DNA from: Anaeramoeba flamelloides
Taxonomy: Eukaryota > Metamonada > Anaeramoebidae
Reading direction: 5' to 3'
DNA: 64,000 nucleotides
Assembly: GCA_027625915.1 (NCBI GenBank)
Contig: JANTQA010000012.1
Coordinates: 10,750,501 to 10,814,500, forward strand
A program made the translations under genes and the position numbers. The notes beneath the pieces are model-generated. The model saw only the letters and a list, made by a program, of their open reading frames with translations, searched no databases and had not been told where the DNA came from. Shown here in pieces: positions 51,109 to 61,072 of the stretch; position 1 is the first letter of the stretch; every line of letters begins with the position of its first letter.

Positions 51109-54100
51109 GGATCAAATATAAACAAAAATAATAGTGCCACTTAAAAGTTATAAAAAATTGTTGAAATAGAATCAAAAAGTTATTTTTGCAAAATTAAATA
51201 CAATATAACTTTTTTTTTAAAAAAAATAATATAATTTCCTGATTTAAATTTTTATTTTTATAATAGAGAAAAATTAAAATAAGAAATTACATTCCAAAAA
51301 TTTCAATAACAGTTATTTTTTTGAAGGTATTGTTTTTTTATTATTAAGATTTTTCTCAACATAAAAGATATAAAATTTAATAATAATTACAAATATTTAA
51401 TGTATTTTTAATATGAATTTTCAAAGAGATTACAAATTAAAGCACCTATGTAGGTATAAAAACAAAAACTCCGGAGTTTTACATTTTTTAATATTTTCAC
51501 TTTTTTGGAAAGTTCTTTTCCAATTTTTTTCCAAAAAAATGGCTGATGATAATTTTTCAAGATATATGCAGATTCTCGACATTTGTAGATTGTTTCAGGG
51601 TGGTAATTGTACTCTAAAATACCTGGCCTAGGTTCGATTCCCACCAACAAAGTATATTTATTTTTTGAGAAAATTAATCCAAAATTAAAAATAATATACA
51701 TTTGCTTCGCAAATATCAGCTATTTTAAATCATGATTAAAAATAATTCATAATAAATGAAGTGTCTCGCTTTGCTGAACTAATATTTATCATTTTCAACT
51801 CTGATTGTGAAAAAAAAATTGTCTACAAATGTTGAGAATCTACAAATATCTACATTTTTACAGAAATCTCCAAAAAAATTATAAAAAAAATAAAAAAAAA
51901 TAAAGAAAAAAATTTCATTCAAAGATCTCAATGACAAAACAAAAGTTACTTGGAATGAAATAATAAACACTTGAAATTCCAAGCAAATTAGATCTTGAGC
52001 CATACATTAAAATTTATTATTTTTCCACACTTTTGTTCTTTGATTTCTTTCGATTTATTTTTGATATGTAATTGTTTTGTGAATTTTTTTTTTATTGCAA
52101 CGCATATAGTTGCTAAATACATTAGTATCATTCTATTCGGTTTCCAAAAAAAAAATTGTTCTTTAATTTTTCATTTATGAACTAAAATTTCTTTTTTTTC
52201 TTTTCTTTTCTATTAAAAAGAATTTCAACTTTATTTTTATTGTGTTTGAAAAATTCTTACATTAGTAAATATTGAAATGACGAATTGTTTCCCATTTTTA
52301 GCACCCCTTTTTAATTCTCTGAATTTTTGAATCATTTGCTTCGTAACATAGATTACTGTTTTTTCATGCTTGAAAAAAGACTTTTTAAATAAATGATTTT
52401 CAAAATCCCGATTTTTTTTTTTTATACTCAAAATACCCCTTTAAGAAATGAAAATGTTAAATTTAAAAATTCTATTGTTGGTGTCCACAGCATTTTCAAA
52501 TTTGTGCGAACAATCTGCAAATATTCACAAAAAAATTGAAAAACAAAAATTTTCTAAAAAGAAAAATCAATTTTTTTTTTTTTTTACACTGTTAATATAA
52601 ACTCCATTTCACTCAAAGGTGACCCAGCCAAAAATGAAAAATTCACTTTTTTATTTATTTATTTATTGTGAGAAAGGAGTAATCAAAGAAAATTTACTAA
52701 ATAAAAAAAGAGAAGAAGAAAAATAATTAAAACATTAAAGTAAAAAAATATTATATCATTTAAATGACCAAATTAAAAATTATCCACTGTCGTTAGGTTT
52801 TGCAGGATTTGAAAGAATTTAGTAAAATCCTTGATTTTACTAAATTATTTCGAATTCTGGAAAACCTAGACACTCCCACTGAAACAGGAGGAGTAAAAAC
52901 CCGATAGAAAGATTATTCATAATAAGATTTCACAAACTGTGATTAATAAATTGGTATTCCACGACTCCGAAAAGTGGGGCACTATGTACCCGAATTTGTA
53001 TATTTTTTTTTACTATTTTAGGAATTTTTTAAAAATTCACTTTTTTTTTAAGAATCAACCAAACTACAATTGCTTAGAAATAGGTGAAATAATAAACTTC
53101 CGATTAGAGTTGAGATTCATAAAAGAAATACCTGAACAAAAAACCATAAATTTCCAAAAAAAAAAACAATGTTAAAAAAATTTTTGGGCCACTTTCATAG
53201 GAACGTCGAGTGCAAAATTTCTCAATTTCTTTAGAAAATTAAAATTGTTGACAAAAAGATTTTTTAAATGTATGAATTTTAAAAGAAAATACAAAACCAC
53301 AATTTTCTTAAAGCTAATTTGGTATTTTAAAGGATTTTTTTTTTTCAAATTGACTTTTTTTTAAAAAAAAATGAAAAAAAAATAAGAAAAAGAAAATAAA
53401 ATAAAAAAAAAGAATAAAAACGAAGAAAATAAAAAAAGTTAAAAAAAAAGTAAAAATACAAAAAAAATATTTGACGAAAATGAGAAAAAATGATCATATT
53501 TAAAAATTGAAAATTTATTTTGAGAAGAATAATGAATTAAACTCATGGAATATGTTCTATTTCTTGAATAAAACTGCCACCCTTTGACTGAAAAAGATTT
53601 TACATACCCTGGAAATAGATATTTATTCTTGGATGAATCACCAAAGTCATATATTTTGAGATCTCTTCTTCAAAAAAGAATCACAAAAACTGGAACATTT
53701 TTTCACAAAAAGAAATTAAGTTACAAATTTTTGTAAAAATATTTTCTCGGCCACATGTACCGGTTTAATAGAGTGTCTGAAGCAAGATAAAATTTTATTT
53801 TTTCAGTCTCTTTTTTACAAATTTTAACTCTCGTTTTTACAAATAATTTGTGAATTGGTAACAAAAATTCACAAAAAAAGGATCAAGGGTTAAAAGCGAG
53901 TCAAAATTTATTGTCACATTAATCATTAAAAAAATCAGTTTTTATTTTTGTTATTTTTGGTGAACATTTAAAATGAAGATGTTGTGATTTTTTTATTAAC
54001 ATTAATTTTTATATATTTATTATTTTATTATTTTATTATTTGAATTATATATCTCTAATGACCGATTTCTTTATTATTTAAAAAGAAAAACAAAGAAAAA

Positions 54101-54499
54101 GAAAAGAGAAAATTCGTATGCGAATTTTAAAAAAAAATGTTTTTGATTTTACATCGATTATTAGAAGAGTTACAAAAAAATAAATTTACAAAAGGAAATT
54201 ATTTGTTACATCTAATCATGAATTTGATTTCAATTTAGGATAACTCGTTAAAAATTGTCCTAAACAATAAAAAAAAAAAAAAATAGATTTTATTTTATCA
54301 AAGAAACTATTTAAAAATTCAACAAATAAGTTTAATATAATTATTGGGTATTAATATAAACTGATCTTATGTACATATATTCTAATTATTTTAATTCATA
54401 ATTTGAATCAATTTATTTCAATAATTAAGATTTTAATTTAAAAATTACCCATTTACGGGTCAACTAAAGTGTATTTTCCTCAAGAGAATAAATTTTGAT

Positions 54500-54535
<36 letters not shown>

Positions 54536-54916
54536 ATTTTAAAAGTCAAATACCCATTCCAAATTCTTTTTGAAAGAAGTGGGACAAGTAATTATTTTTT
54601 AAAAATAAATAATTTGTCATAAAAAATATCTGATATTAATTTCTAAATACTTCTATAAACTTCATATTTCTTTATTTTTTTCTCTTTTTTATTTAATTTT
54701 TTGTTTTATAGGATGTAAGTTATTTTTTTTTTCAAATTATCTGTTCTCTTTAACATTATTCGTATGGCTTTATTTTTACTTTTATTATTTTTTTTTTTTT
54801 TTTTTTTTTTTTTGTTACCATCTATTCCCGTACTATAAAATAGAAACAAACCTCAAACAGAAGACGATATTGTTTTAAGCGATAATGAACAACAAAAAAA
54901 AAAGAAATGTTGTTAA
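45444..54916 (+). CDS. Rab-family small GTPase
   Basis: Seven exons join in phase: 45444-45541, 45709-45736, 45853-45922, 46149-46270, 46488-46583, 50414-50517 and 54844-54916, giving 196 residues. All GTPase motifs are present: P-loop GNSLVGKS, switch I TTIGVDF, WDTAGQERF, GNKKD and VSAKTG, and a C-terminal KKKKCC for double geranylgeranylation. IGVDF, KLQIWDTAGQERF and YYRSADG are RabF motifs, and the protein is closest in feel to the Rab1/Rab8/Rab2 groups. It would act in vesicle traffic on membranes; the exact compartment is not known. Exon 2 is 28 nt. Introns 1-4 are 116-226 bp, but introns 5 and 6 are 3.8 and 4.3 kb, filled with repeats. The exon 6 donor (GTTTGT) was chosen because it alone gives the CC-ending frame. 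Confidence 0.93.
46822..47201 (-). mobile_element. R4 inverted-repeat element, copy 2 (inverted)
   Basis: Its outer arms are ATGATTTTTAAATTGAGAAC and GGATCCCAATTAAAATTT. The inner part is the reverse complement of that in 39512-39888 (TGTGGTTTTGGAGAT, ATCAAAAGATAGTATT). Two copies in opposite orientation within two different host introns support independent transposition. Confidence 0.7.
47265..48400 (+). repeat. R3 repeat, copy 1
   Basis: It aligns with 57615-58940: AAATTTTAAAATA, GTGATATTCTCTA, TTCTGATCGACTAAGAAAC, TTTTGGTTAACCAAAAAA, AAGTCAAAATCAATTTTT and TGCTAAACTTTTATCAAATA occur in the same order. This copy lacks the MITE-1 insertion found in copy 2. It ends near ACTAGTCCCTTAAA. Class unknown. 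Confidence 0.72.
51583..51650 (+). pseudogene. tRNA-like fragment (degenerate tRNA or tRNA-derived SINE)
   Basis: GGTTCGATTCC (51631-51641) matches the Pol III box B consensus exactly. About 30 bp upstream, TTTCAGGGTGGTAA resembles a D arm, and TGTACTCTAAAATACC could form a weak anticodon arm. The acceptor ends TTGT/ACAA pair only partly, so it is not a functional tRNA. A T-rich stretch follows. Confidence 0.4.
52237..52431 (-). other. Coding-like stretch on the minus strand inside Rab intron 6
   Basis: Sixty-four codons without a stop, opening with TTG rather than ATG, with protein-like composition ([33 protein letters not shown]) followed by a consensus donor GTAAGA within the frame. No family is recognised. 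It may be an exon relic of a mobile element or chance. Confidence 0.2.
52595..53600 (+). repeat. R6 repeat, copy 2
   Basis: It aligns in inverted orientation with 12720-13440 (see there). It begins AAACTCCATTTCACTCAAAG and contains an R1-type fragment at 52785-52880, absent from copy 1, which looks like a later insertion. Confidence 0.6.
52785..52880. repeat. R1 hairpin, copy 5
   Basis: GTTAGGTTTTGCAGGATTT ... AAATTATTTCGAATTCTGG plus AAAACCTAGACACTC, the R1 hairpin, lying inside R6 copy 2 and Rab intron 6. Confidence 0.55.
54712..54714 (+). other. Possible 3-nt microexon of the Rab gene
   Basis: A pyrimidine-rich TTTTTTGTTTTATAG is followed by GAT and then the perfect donor GTAAGT. The next 129 bp end in the exon 7 acceptor, a size like the gene's small introns. 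Including GAT keeps the frame and adds one residue (EG-I-NKPQ instead of EG-NKPQ). The microexon is optional; the gene model closes without it. Confidence 0.35.
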
Positions 54917-55129
54917 AGTTTAATCTATTAATTTCCTTTTTTTCATTTTCATTTACTCCTATTCTTTCTTTCTTTAATAGAAAAAGAAATGAATTATTTA
55001 TTATTATTTTTTTTTCTTGATAAATTTTTTAATTATTATTTTTCTTTTTCTTTTATTTTTTTTTTTTATTATTGAGAGAGGTGATTCATTAAAATTACCT
55101 CCTATTTGCCGTTAGTTTTTTTTTAATTT

Positions 55130-55580
55130 TTATTTTCATTAGTAAGTGTTCTAGGTTTTTTTGGGGTTTTCTATTTTATTTGTAAAATCTATTGATTTTC
55201 CAAATAAATAGAAAACTCAAAAAAACCTAACGAAAATCAATAGATTTTCGAAACAAAAACAAAAAGTGAAAAAAAACTACCGTTAGGTTTTCCAGAATTT
55301 AAAAGAATCGAGTAAAATCAAAGATTTTTCTCTATATTCCAAAAAGATAAAAATACCTAGGCACTTTACGGAACTTGATGGCACTTTTAGTTACGTTTTT
55401 TTTACTTTTTAAGAAATTAACAGAAAATTTATTAAATTTTCGATTTATTTCAAAAATTAAAAAAAACTGCGTTTAGTTTTTCCAGAATTTAACAGAATTG
55501 AGTAAAACCTTTAATTTTACTCTATTCTTTTGAATTACGGAAAAGTTAGGCACTCTACGGTACTCTACAACACTCCCTGA
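55130..55580. repeat. R1 degenerate hairpin-repeat cluster, copy 6
   Basis: The longest R1 cluster. It contains AAGTGTTCTAGGTTTTTTTG, ATCTATTGATTTTCCAAAT next to its complement (AAAATCAATAGATTTTCG), two TTTTCCAGAATTTAA-type hairpins and GGCACTCTACGGTACTC. The mirrored AATCTATTGATT words make the cluster foldable at several scales. Confidence 0.6.
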
Positions 55581-56334
55581 AACACTAGATTTATATTTCT
55601 ATTTTTTTCTTTAGATATAATTTATGCAAGATTATGGCTCATAGATATCTTTTCTTTAAAAAATAAAAAGAAAAAAAAATTATTTCTAAGCAAAGATAAG
55701 AAAAAGAGAAAGAAAAGGAAGAAATGAAAGTATAAAAATAGGATTAAAAAAAAGTCTAAACTTCATTGAAAAGTTTTTTTTGAACCCATAGTGTTGAATG
55801 GGTTGATGGTTGTTTTCCTTTAAGACCGAAATATTTTTGGATTGCCACCATAATTTATTTTAATAAAGAGATCTAAAATTTTGAACAACTATAGATCAAA
55901 TGAAATAAGATACATTATTAAGTTTTAATTTAGAACTTTATAGATAGGTTGAATCTATAAAGCTCTGGGTTTTAAGAATAAGAATTGGTTTTCGAAATTT
56001 TTTTTTTTTTGTTTGCTTTTTTTTTTAGATTATTGAAAGTTTGCCAAATTTCGAATAATCTTGTTTTCGTAAAATTTCAGTACAATACACCGACTCGATA
56101 GCAAAAACCTAGTCCAGGCAAGGACTTGAAAGATTTTATAAAAAGTTCAATTCGGTTCACTTTGATTGGTTTCAGATCACATTTGTTGCCTAAGTCTAAT
56201 TTGATTTGTTTAAGATCTGATCATGAACAAGTTTTGTTAGGTTAGTAATTATCAAGTCTACCAATTCTTTTAATGGTTTTTTATCACCCCCCAACCAAAC
56301 ACCTAAAAAAAAAGAAGAGGGGGACCGGGGAACA

Positions 56335-57400
56335 CAAACAACTTAAAACTATTTTCCGAAAAGAATTATTATTTGTTAAAGATTTGATCCATATATTTCA
56401 CATTTTTGGAAAGTTCAAAAATTAAACATATTTCTAAATTATATCAAAAAAAAATATTTTCTTTGAAATAAGAAAGAAAATATATTATTTTCTATGAATG
56501 AAGTGGACACAAATACACATTAAAAATAAATCCTCTAAGTTTTGAATCAAATTTTTTTTTCATTTCAAAAAAAAATTAGGAGATTCATTTAAACTTGAAA
56601 AAAAATAGAATTTCAAGAGTAAAACACAAGATTTCAAATCAATTTTTTCTTTTTGTTTAACAAATTAATTTTAGAAAAATTAATCAAATCATAAAGATAG
56701 AAACTATCCCAAAATACGTTTTTAAAACCTATCAAATTCAACTTAAAACATAAAGAAATACTTTTTAATTTGATTATATCAGAAGAATTAGTAATAAGAG
56801 TATCTTAATGTTTTTCATTTGGTTAATAAAAACCACTAATATTAAGTATTTCAATATGCTTTACTATTATTTCTGAATTTTTTAAATCTTTTCTAATAAA
56901 TCAAATTATTTCCATTATAATAATAATAATTTCAGAAATATGATAAAACAACTTATTTTAAGAATAAAGGTTCGTTGTTTATACTCTGAATAATTGAAAA
57001 AGAATTTTTTCTTTACCCTTATAAATCTCAAGAAATCTTTAGAATTATTGAAAACAAAATAAAAACATGATTTTTTTCCTTATCTTCAGTAGATGAAATT
57101 TATAATATTTTTTTTTTTACATTTTATAAATAAGATTAATGGTTCAATGTTTTTTTACCCATCAAACGAGATAATATACTTAAAGTGTGATTTTTGAAAT
57201 ACAAATGTTTTCCAAACCCAAATATTAAATTTCTTTCCAACCAGAAGGAACAGATCTTGTAACTGAAAATTTCATAGGGAAAAATAAACACTTTTAAAAG
57301 CTAAACTATTTCTCTAAAGTTGATAACTGGGTTTGTTTAACAAGTTTAATATTATTATATTGATTAAACAATCACTCCATAACCTGTTGAGGGGGGGGAT
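56335..57400 (+). repeat. R2 repeat, left arm
   Basis: It aligns with 16480-17560 in the same orientation and with 59060-60290 inverted (TTTTCTATGAATGAAGTGGACACAAATACACATT region; TTTCTCTAAAGTTGATAA near the inner end). It finishes at a G8 run (about 57390). Confidence 0.68.
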
Positions 57401-57614
57401 AAAAAAAAAAAAATAAAAAATAATATTTATTACAGTACGAGTAATTTTTAGATGATTCTAGAAGTTTCAAATAAAGATAAAATAACCAAAAACCGATAAA
57501 AATAACAACTAATAACAAAAAAAGATACCACGTTATAAATTATCTTTTTTTTTTTAACCCAAACAATAATCCTTTAAAATAAAAATTGTATCTTGTATTC
57601 AAGATTTGTGTTTT

Positions 57615-58940
57615 AGGAATCAGTCCTCTTGGGAAATAAGGTAAAATTTTAAAATATGTTATTGGTGGTATTCTCTAATTACGAATTTATTGATACCAAG
57701 TGTCAAAACATTCTGATCGACTAAGAAACGCAGAACGGAAAATTTTTTTTGTGAGATAAATTTTTTTTTTCCATTTTTTCTAAAAAAAGAAAAACTTTAA
57801 AATTCATTTTATTTCTCTCAATATAAATTTTTTTAACCCCTGCTTACAGTCAGTTTCACTTTTAAGGCACAAACTTTTAAACAAAATTTAAGGCACAAAA
57901 AAATCTCAAATTAAAGCACAAAATTCAAATTCTAGTAAAATAAATTGTAGAAAAAAATTCAAAATTTTGTGCCCTAATTTGAGATTTTTTTGTGCCTTAA
58001 ATTTCATTGAAAGTTTGTGCCTTAAAAGTGAAACTGACTGTATTGCCATTTCTATCCTTATTATTCAATAACATTTCTTTGATTGCCAGAAATATTAAAA
58101 TAAAGATTATTTTTATTTTTTGAGATAGATCTTTTGGTTAACCAAAAAAAATAATTTATACAACCAATTGAAAAATAATTTTTTTAATTTGAGAATGCTA
58201 GTTAGAAAAATTAAATTTTTAATGTAATTTAAACATTTTACTTCGAAATTTTTTTTTTTGTTAAAAGACAAAATTCGATTTTTCAAAATAAAATTTTCTT
58301 GAAGCTATTTGGGAATAGAGTAATTTTATCCTCAAAAGTCAAAATCAATTTTTTTTTTTACAAAAATAATTTAAATTGTTATAAAATTACTATCAAATAA
58401 GACCAAACATTTTTTTCTACAATTTTTTTTTGCAATTTTTTTTCATTTTTTGAAAATCAAAAAAGTCGAACTTTAAAACCTTTAAAAAATAAAAATTGAC
58501 TTGATAGATCTCAATTTAATTGATAAACTTTTGCTAAACTTTTATCAAATAACCATTTATTAAATCAACTATATTTCAATTAGTGTTATTGGTTGATATT
58601 TGAATTGAAATAAAAATTATTAAAAATAATAATAAAATAAAAAATTGTATTTCTAAATCAATTCTTTCCGACATAAAACGAAAAATATGTTTTCATCTAC
58701 TCAAGAATTAACTATGCTGTTAATAAAAATAATAGGTTACTTTTTTTTTATTATTTTATATTGGAAAAATGTGTAGTTTGGATTTCAAATTGGAGACTCA
58801 AATTACTAAACTGTTTTGATGAAGTTAACTCATTCATTCCATACGTTCAAACACAAATTATATACAAAAAAATTATTTTCAAGGATCTGGACAAAATTTT
58901 ATTAATTTTTAAAAAATTCCTACTACCTTAAAAAAAAAAA
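57615..58940 (+). repeat. R3 repeat, copy 2, interrupted by MITE-1
   Basis: The same order of words as R3 copy 1 (47265-48400), with a 194-bp MITE-1 at 57847-58040 as the one large insertion. It lies between the two R2 arms. Confidence 0.72.
57847..58040. mobile_element. MITE-1 copy D, nested in R3
   Basis: TA-flanked, beginning CAGTCAGTTTCACTTTTAAG and ending AAAAGTGAAACTGACTG. The uninterrupted R3 copy at about 47493-47505 gives the empty site. Confidence 0.9.
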
Positions 58941-59059
58941 AAATTGTACCTTATTTGAGTAAATAGATACCATTTTATAATATTTGTACGATGTATTCTC
59001 TTAACAAACAAAATTTGTTATTAGGTAACTAGTAACTCTTGTGCATTTTTTTTTCCCAA

Positions 59060-60290
59060 AAAATAATAGTGTAATTCTTTACATAACGAGTACAATCAAA
59101 CCCGATCAGCAAAAACATTTATCAACTTTAGAGTACGAATTATCATTTTTAGAAGGAAGTTCTTTTTTCACAATTAATTTTCAAGTCAAAAGATCATATA
59201 TCCACTTTTTATTAAGATTTGAGCATCAAAACACACAAGAAAGTTTTTCAAAACCTTTTCTTTTCTACGGAACTACCACTTTGAGTAATTTATTCTGAGT
59301 TTTAATGAAAAAAATGACACTGAAACTTTAAGCTTCTTTTATAAATATATTAAAAATAGATTAAATACTGAATCCTTGAATATAAGGTAAAATTGATCAT
59401 TTATTTTATTCACTAATATTTATTCAATTTCTTTAAATTATAACAGATGAGGAAATATTCCTTTTCAAATATTAGTGAATAATAATAACAAACTGTGATT
59501 ATTCTTAAAATTAATTGTTTGAGAATATCTGGTTTTTGGTTTTTTTTTATTAGAATTATTAATTTAAATTAATTTTTCCTTATTCAAAAATAACAAATAA
59601 TTTAAAAACTAAGAATAAATTCTTTGAAATAATAAAGATTAGGGTTATTACCTATCGATTAAAAATAATCAAATTAAAAAAGTATTTCTTCATGATTCAA
59701 AGTTGAATTTCCAAGGTTTTCAAAAAGTATTTTGGAGAATTTTTAATTTAATTCTTTTTTTTTTTTTTCTCATATTTTTGTGTTTAATAAATAAAAATAA
59801 AATTGATTAGAAATGATCTTGGAATCAAGAAATTATTTTTTTTTCACGTTTTAAAATAATATTTGTTTTTGAATTGATAATGGGAAAAATTTTCACTTCA
59901 TTTTCAATTTCCTTTTTGAAAAATAGAAAAGAAAACTAGTAACATACTTTTTGGAAAACACTATTTGTAAAAAAATAATCTGAATTAGGAAATGGAAATT
60001 TTTTCCCTTTTATTAATTCAGATAATTATATTGTAATTTTTTTTCAAATTAAGTCGATTTTTGTGACTGAGTTTTTTTAGAACATAGTTTGTTTTTTTTT
60101 AAGTTTATTGTTGAACAATTTGTCAACAGGCAATAAGATTTCTTTTTTCTTTCAAAGAAAATAATTTTTTTTGAAAATTATTCAAAAATATGTTGATATT
60201 TTGAACTTTTCAAAAATGAGTAAAAATGGATTAAACATTTAAAAATAATAATTCTTTTCGGAAAATAGCTTTGAAAGTAAGACTGGTTCG
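59060..60290 (-). repeat. R2 repeat, right arm (inverted), best-preserved copy
   Basis: The reverse complement aligns with 16480-17560 through nearly its full length (AATTAAAAATTCTCCAAAATAC, GATATTCTCAAA, AAAATAAATGATCAATTTT, CTCTAAAGTTGATAAATG). On the plus strand its inner end is open (59071-59298) and reads as a folded protein segment. Confidence 0.72.
59071..59298 (+). other. Coding-like segment in the R2 right arm
   Basis: About 76 codons with protein-like composition (TIKPDQQKHLSTLEYELSFL, RSYIHFLLRFEHQNTQESF) and no ATG; an AATAATAG acceptor precedes it. The antisense of the other R2 copies shows decayed versions of the same reading (for example DELSFIKEF in 17300-17540). It may be part of the protein of the R2 element or of a multicopy gene. 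No family is recognised. Confidence 0.3.
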
Positions 60291-61072
60291 GGCAGTTTTT
60301 CTCAGATTTTTACATTGTTTTTTAATTTCAATATATGGTCAATTTTTTTTTGGTTTGTTAGTAAATTTACTTGAAGATTTTTTTTAAGTTTGTACTTTTT
60401 GATGGGAAAAAAGAATTTGAAATTTTTATCTTAAAAACTGAGAGAAATTTAATTTTCTATTTGGTAGAAGCAAATTTATTGACAAATAATCAATCTATTG
60501 GTTTCCTTAATATTTCACAGATGAATTTGATCAACTGTGTATTTTAAATAGAAACTTGAGAAAAAATTTCTTTTTGTTTATTAACAAATAGAATCATAAA
60601 AAGAAATAAAATTTGATCAAATTGAATAAACAGTTATTTTCAACACCCTTCTTTAACTTTAATGAAGTTTCAAGAATTAGAGTGTTCGAATAAAAAAGTG
60701 AATTGGAATATTTTTTTTTGGTGAAGGTGGATCTTTCAAAAAAATTTCTCACCTGAAGAACTATTTTCTGCCGAATATTCTCAAAGATGTGAGATAAAAA
60801 TATTGAAGTTGAAAATTTTCAAATTTAGATAATTTCTTATTTATTTGGATAAGTACTAATAATAAAACAGGAATTCAATGGAAATTAGACAAATGCGTTT
60901 ACCAAAATAATCTCCAAAAAAATAAATTCACTTCTTCCTTATTTGTTTTATAAATTCATTTATTTTAAAACAACATTTTAGGAAAAAAACAATAACTCTT
61001 GACATAAATTCAGTATCACAGTCAGAACTAAAAATATATTCTACAACTTATTAAACAAATACCACTTTACAT

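Larger units (their letters stand above)
50518..54843 (+). other. Rab intron 6 (4,326 bp), possibly two introns
   Basis: It holds a tRNA-like fragment (51583-51650), an R1 fragment (52785-52880), R6 copy 2 (52595-53600), A-tracts of about 30 bp (51078-51106, 54500-54533) and a minus-strand open stretch (52237-52431). A possible 3-nt microexon (54712-54714) would split it. Confidence 0.8.
56335..60290. mobile_element. Candidate ~4-kb element with ~1-kb terminal inverted repeats
   Basis: The left R2 copy (56335-57400) and the right R2 copy (60290-59060, inverted) are reverse complements along their length, each with ACTATTTTCCGAAAAGAATT near the outer end (left: AACTTAAAACTATTTTCC; right, read inward: CTTACTTTCAAAGCTATTTTCC). 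Between them lies R3 copy 2 with a MITE-1 inside. The arms have drifted substantially. The whole may be one large foldback-type DNA element, or two R2 insertions in opposite orientation around R3. No transposase is recognised. Confidence 0.5.
54917..61072. other. Intergenic stretch dominated by repeats
   Basis: It holds an R1 cluster (55130-55580), a patch of relatively G+C-rich DNA (56080-56260) of unknown nature, and the R2-R3-R2 inverted-end element (56335-60290). Another 0.8 kb without recognised content precedes the DcpS-like gene. Confidence 0.55.

Noticed and set aside
51408-51701. 97-codon minus-strand ORF
   Set aside because: It is the antisense of the tRNA-like fragment and its flanks, opens with a non-ATG codon and has no coherent signature.
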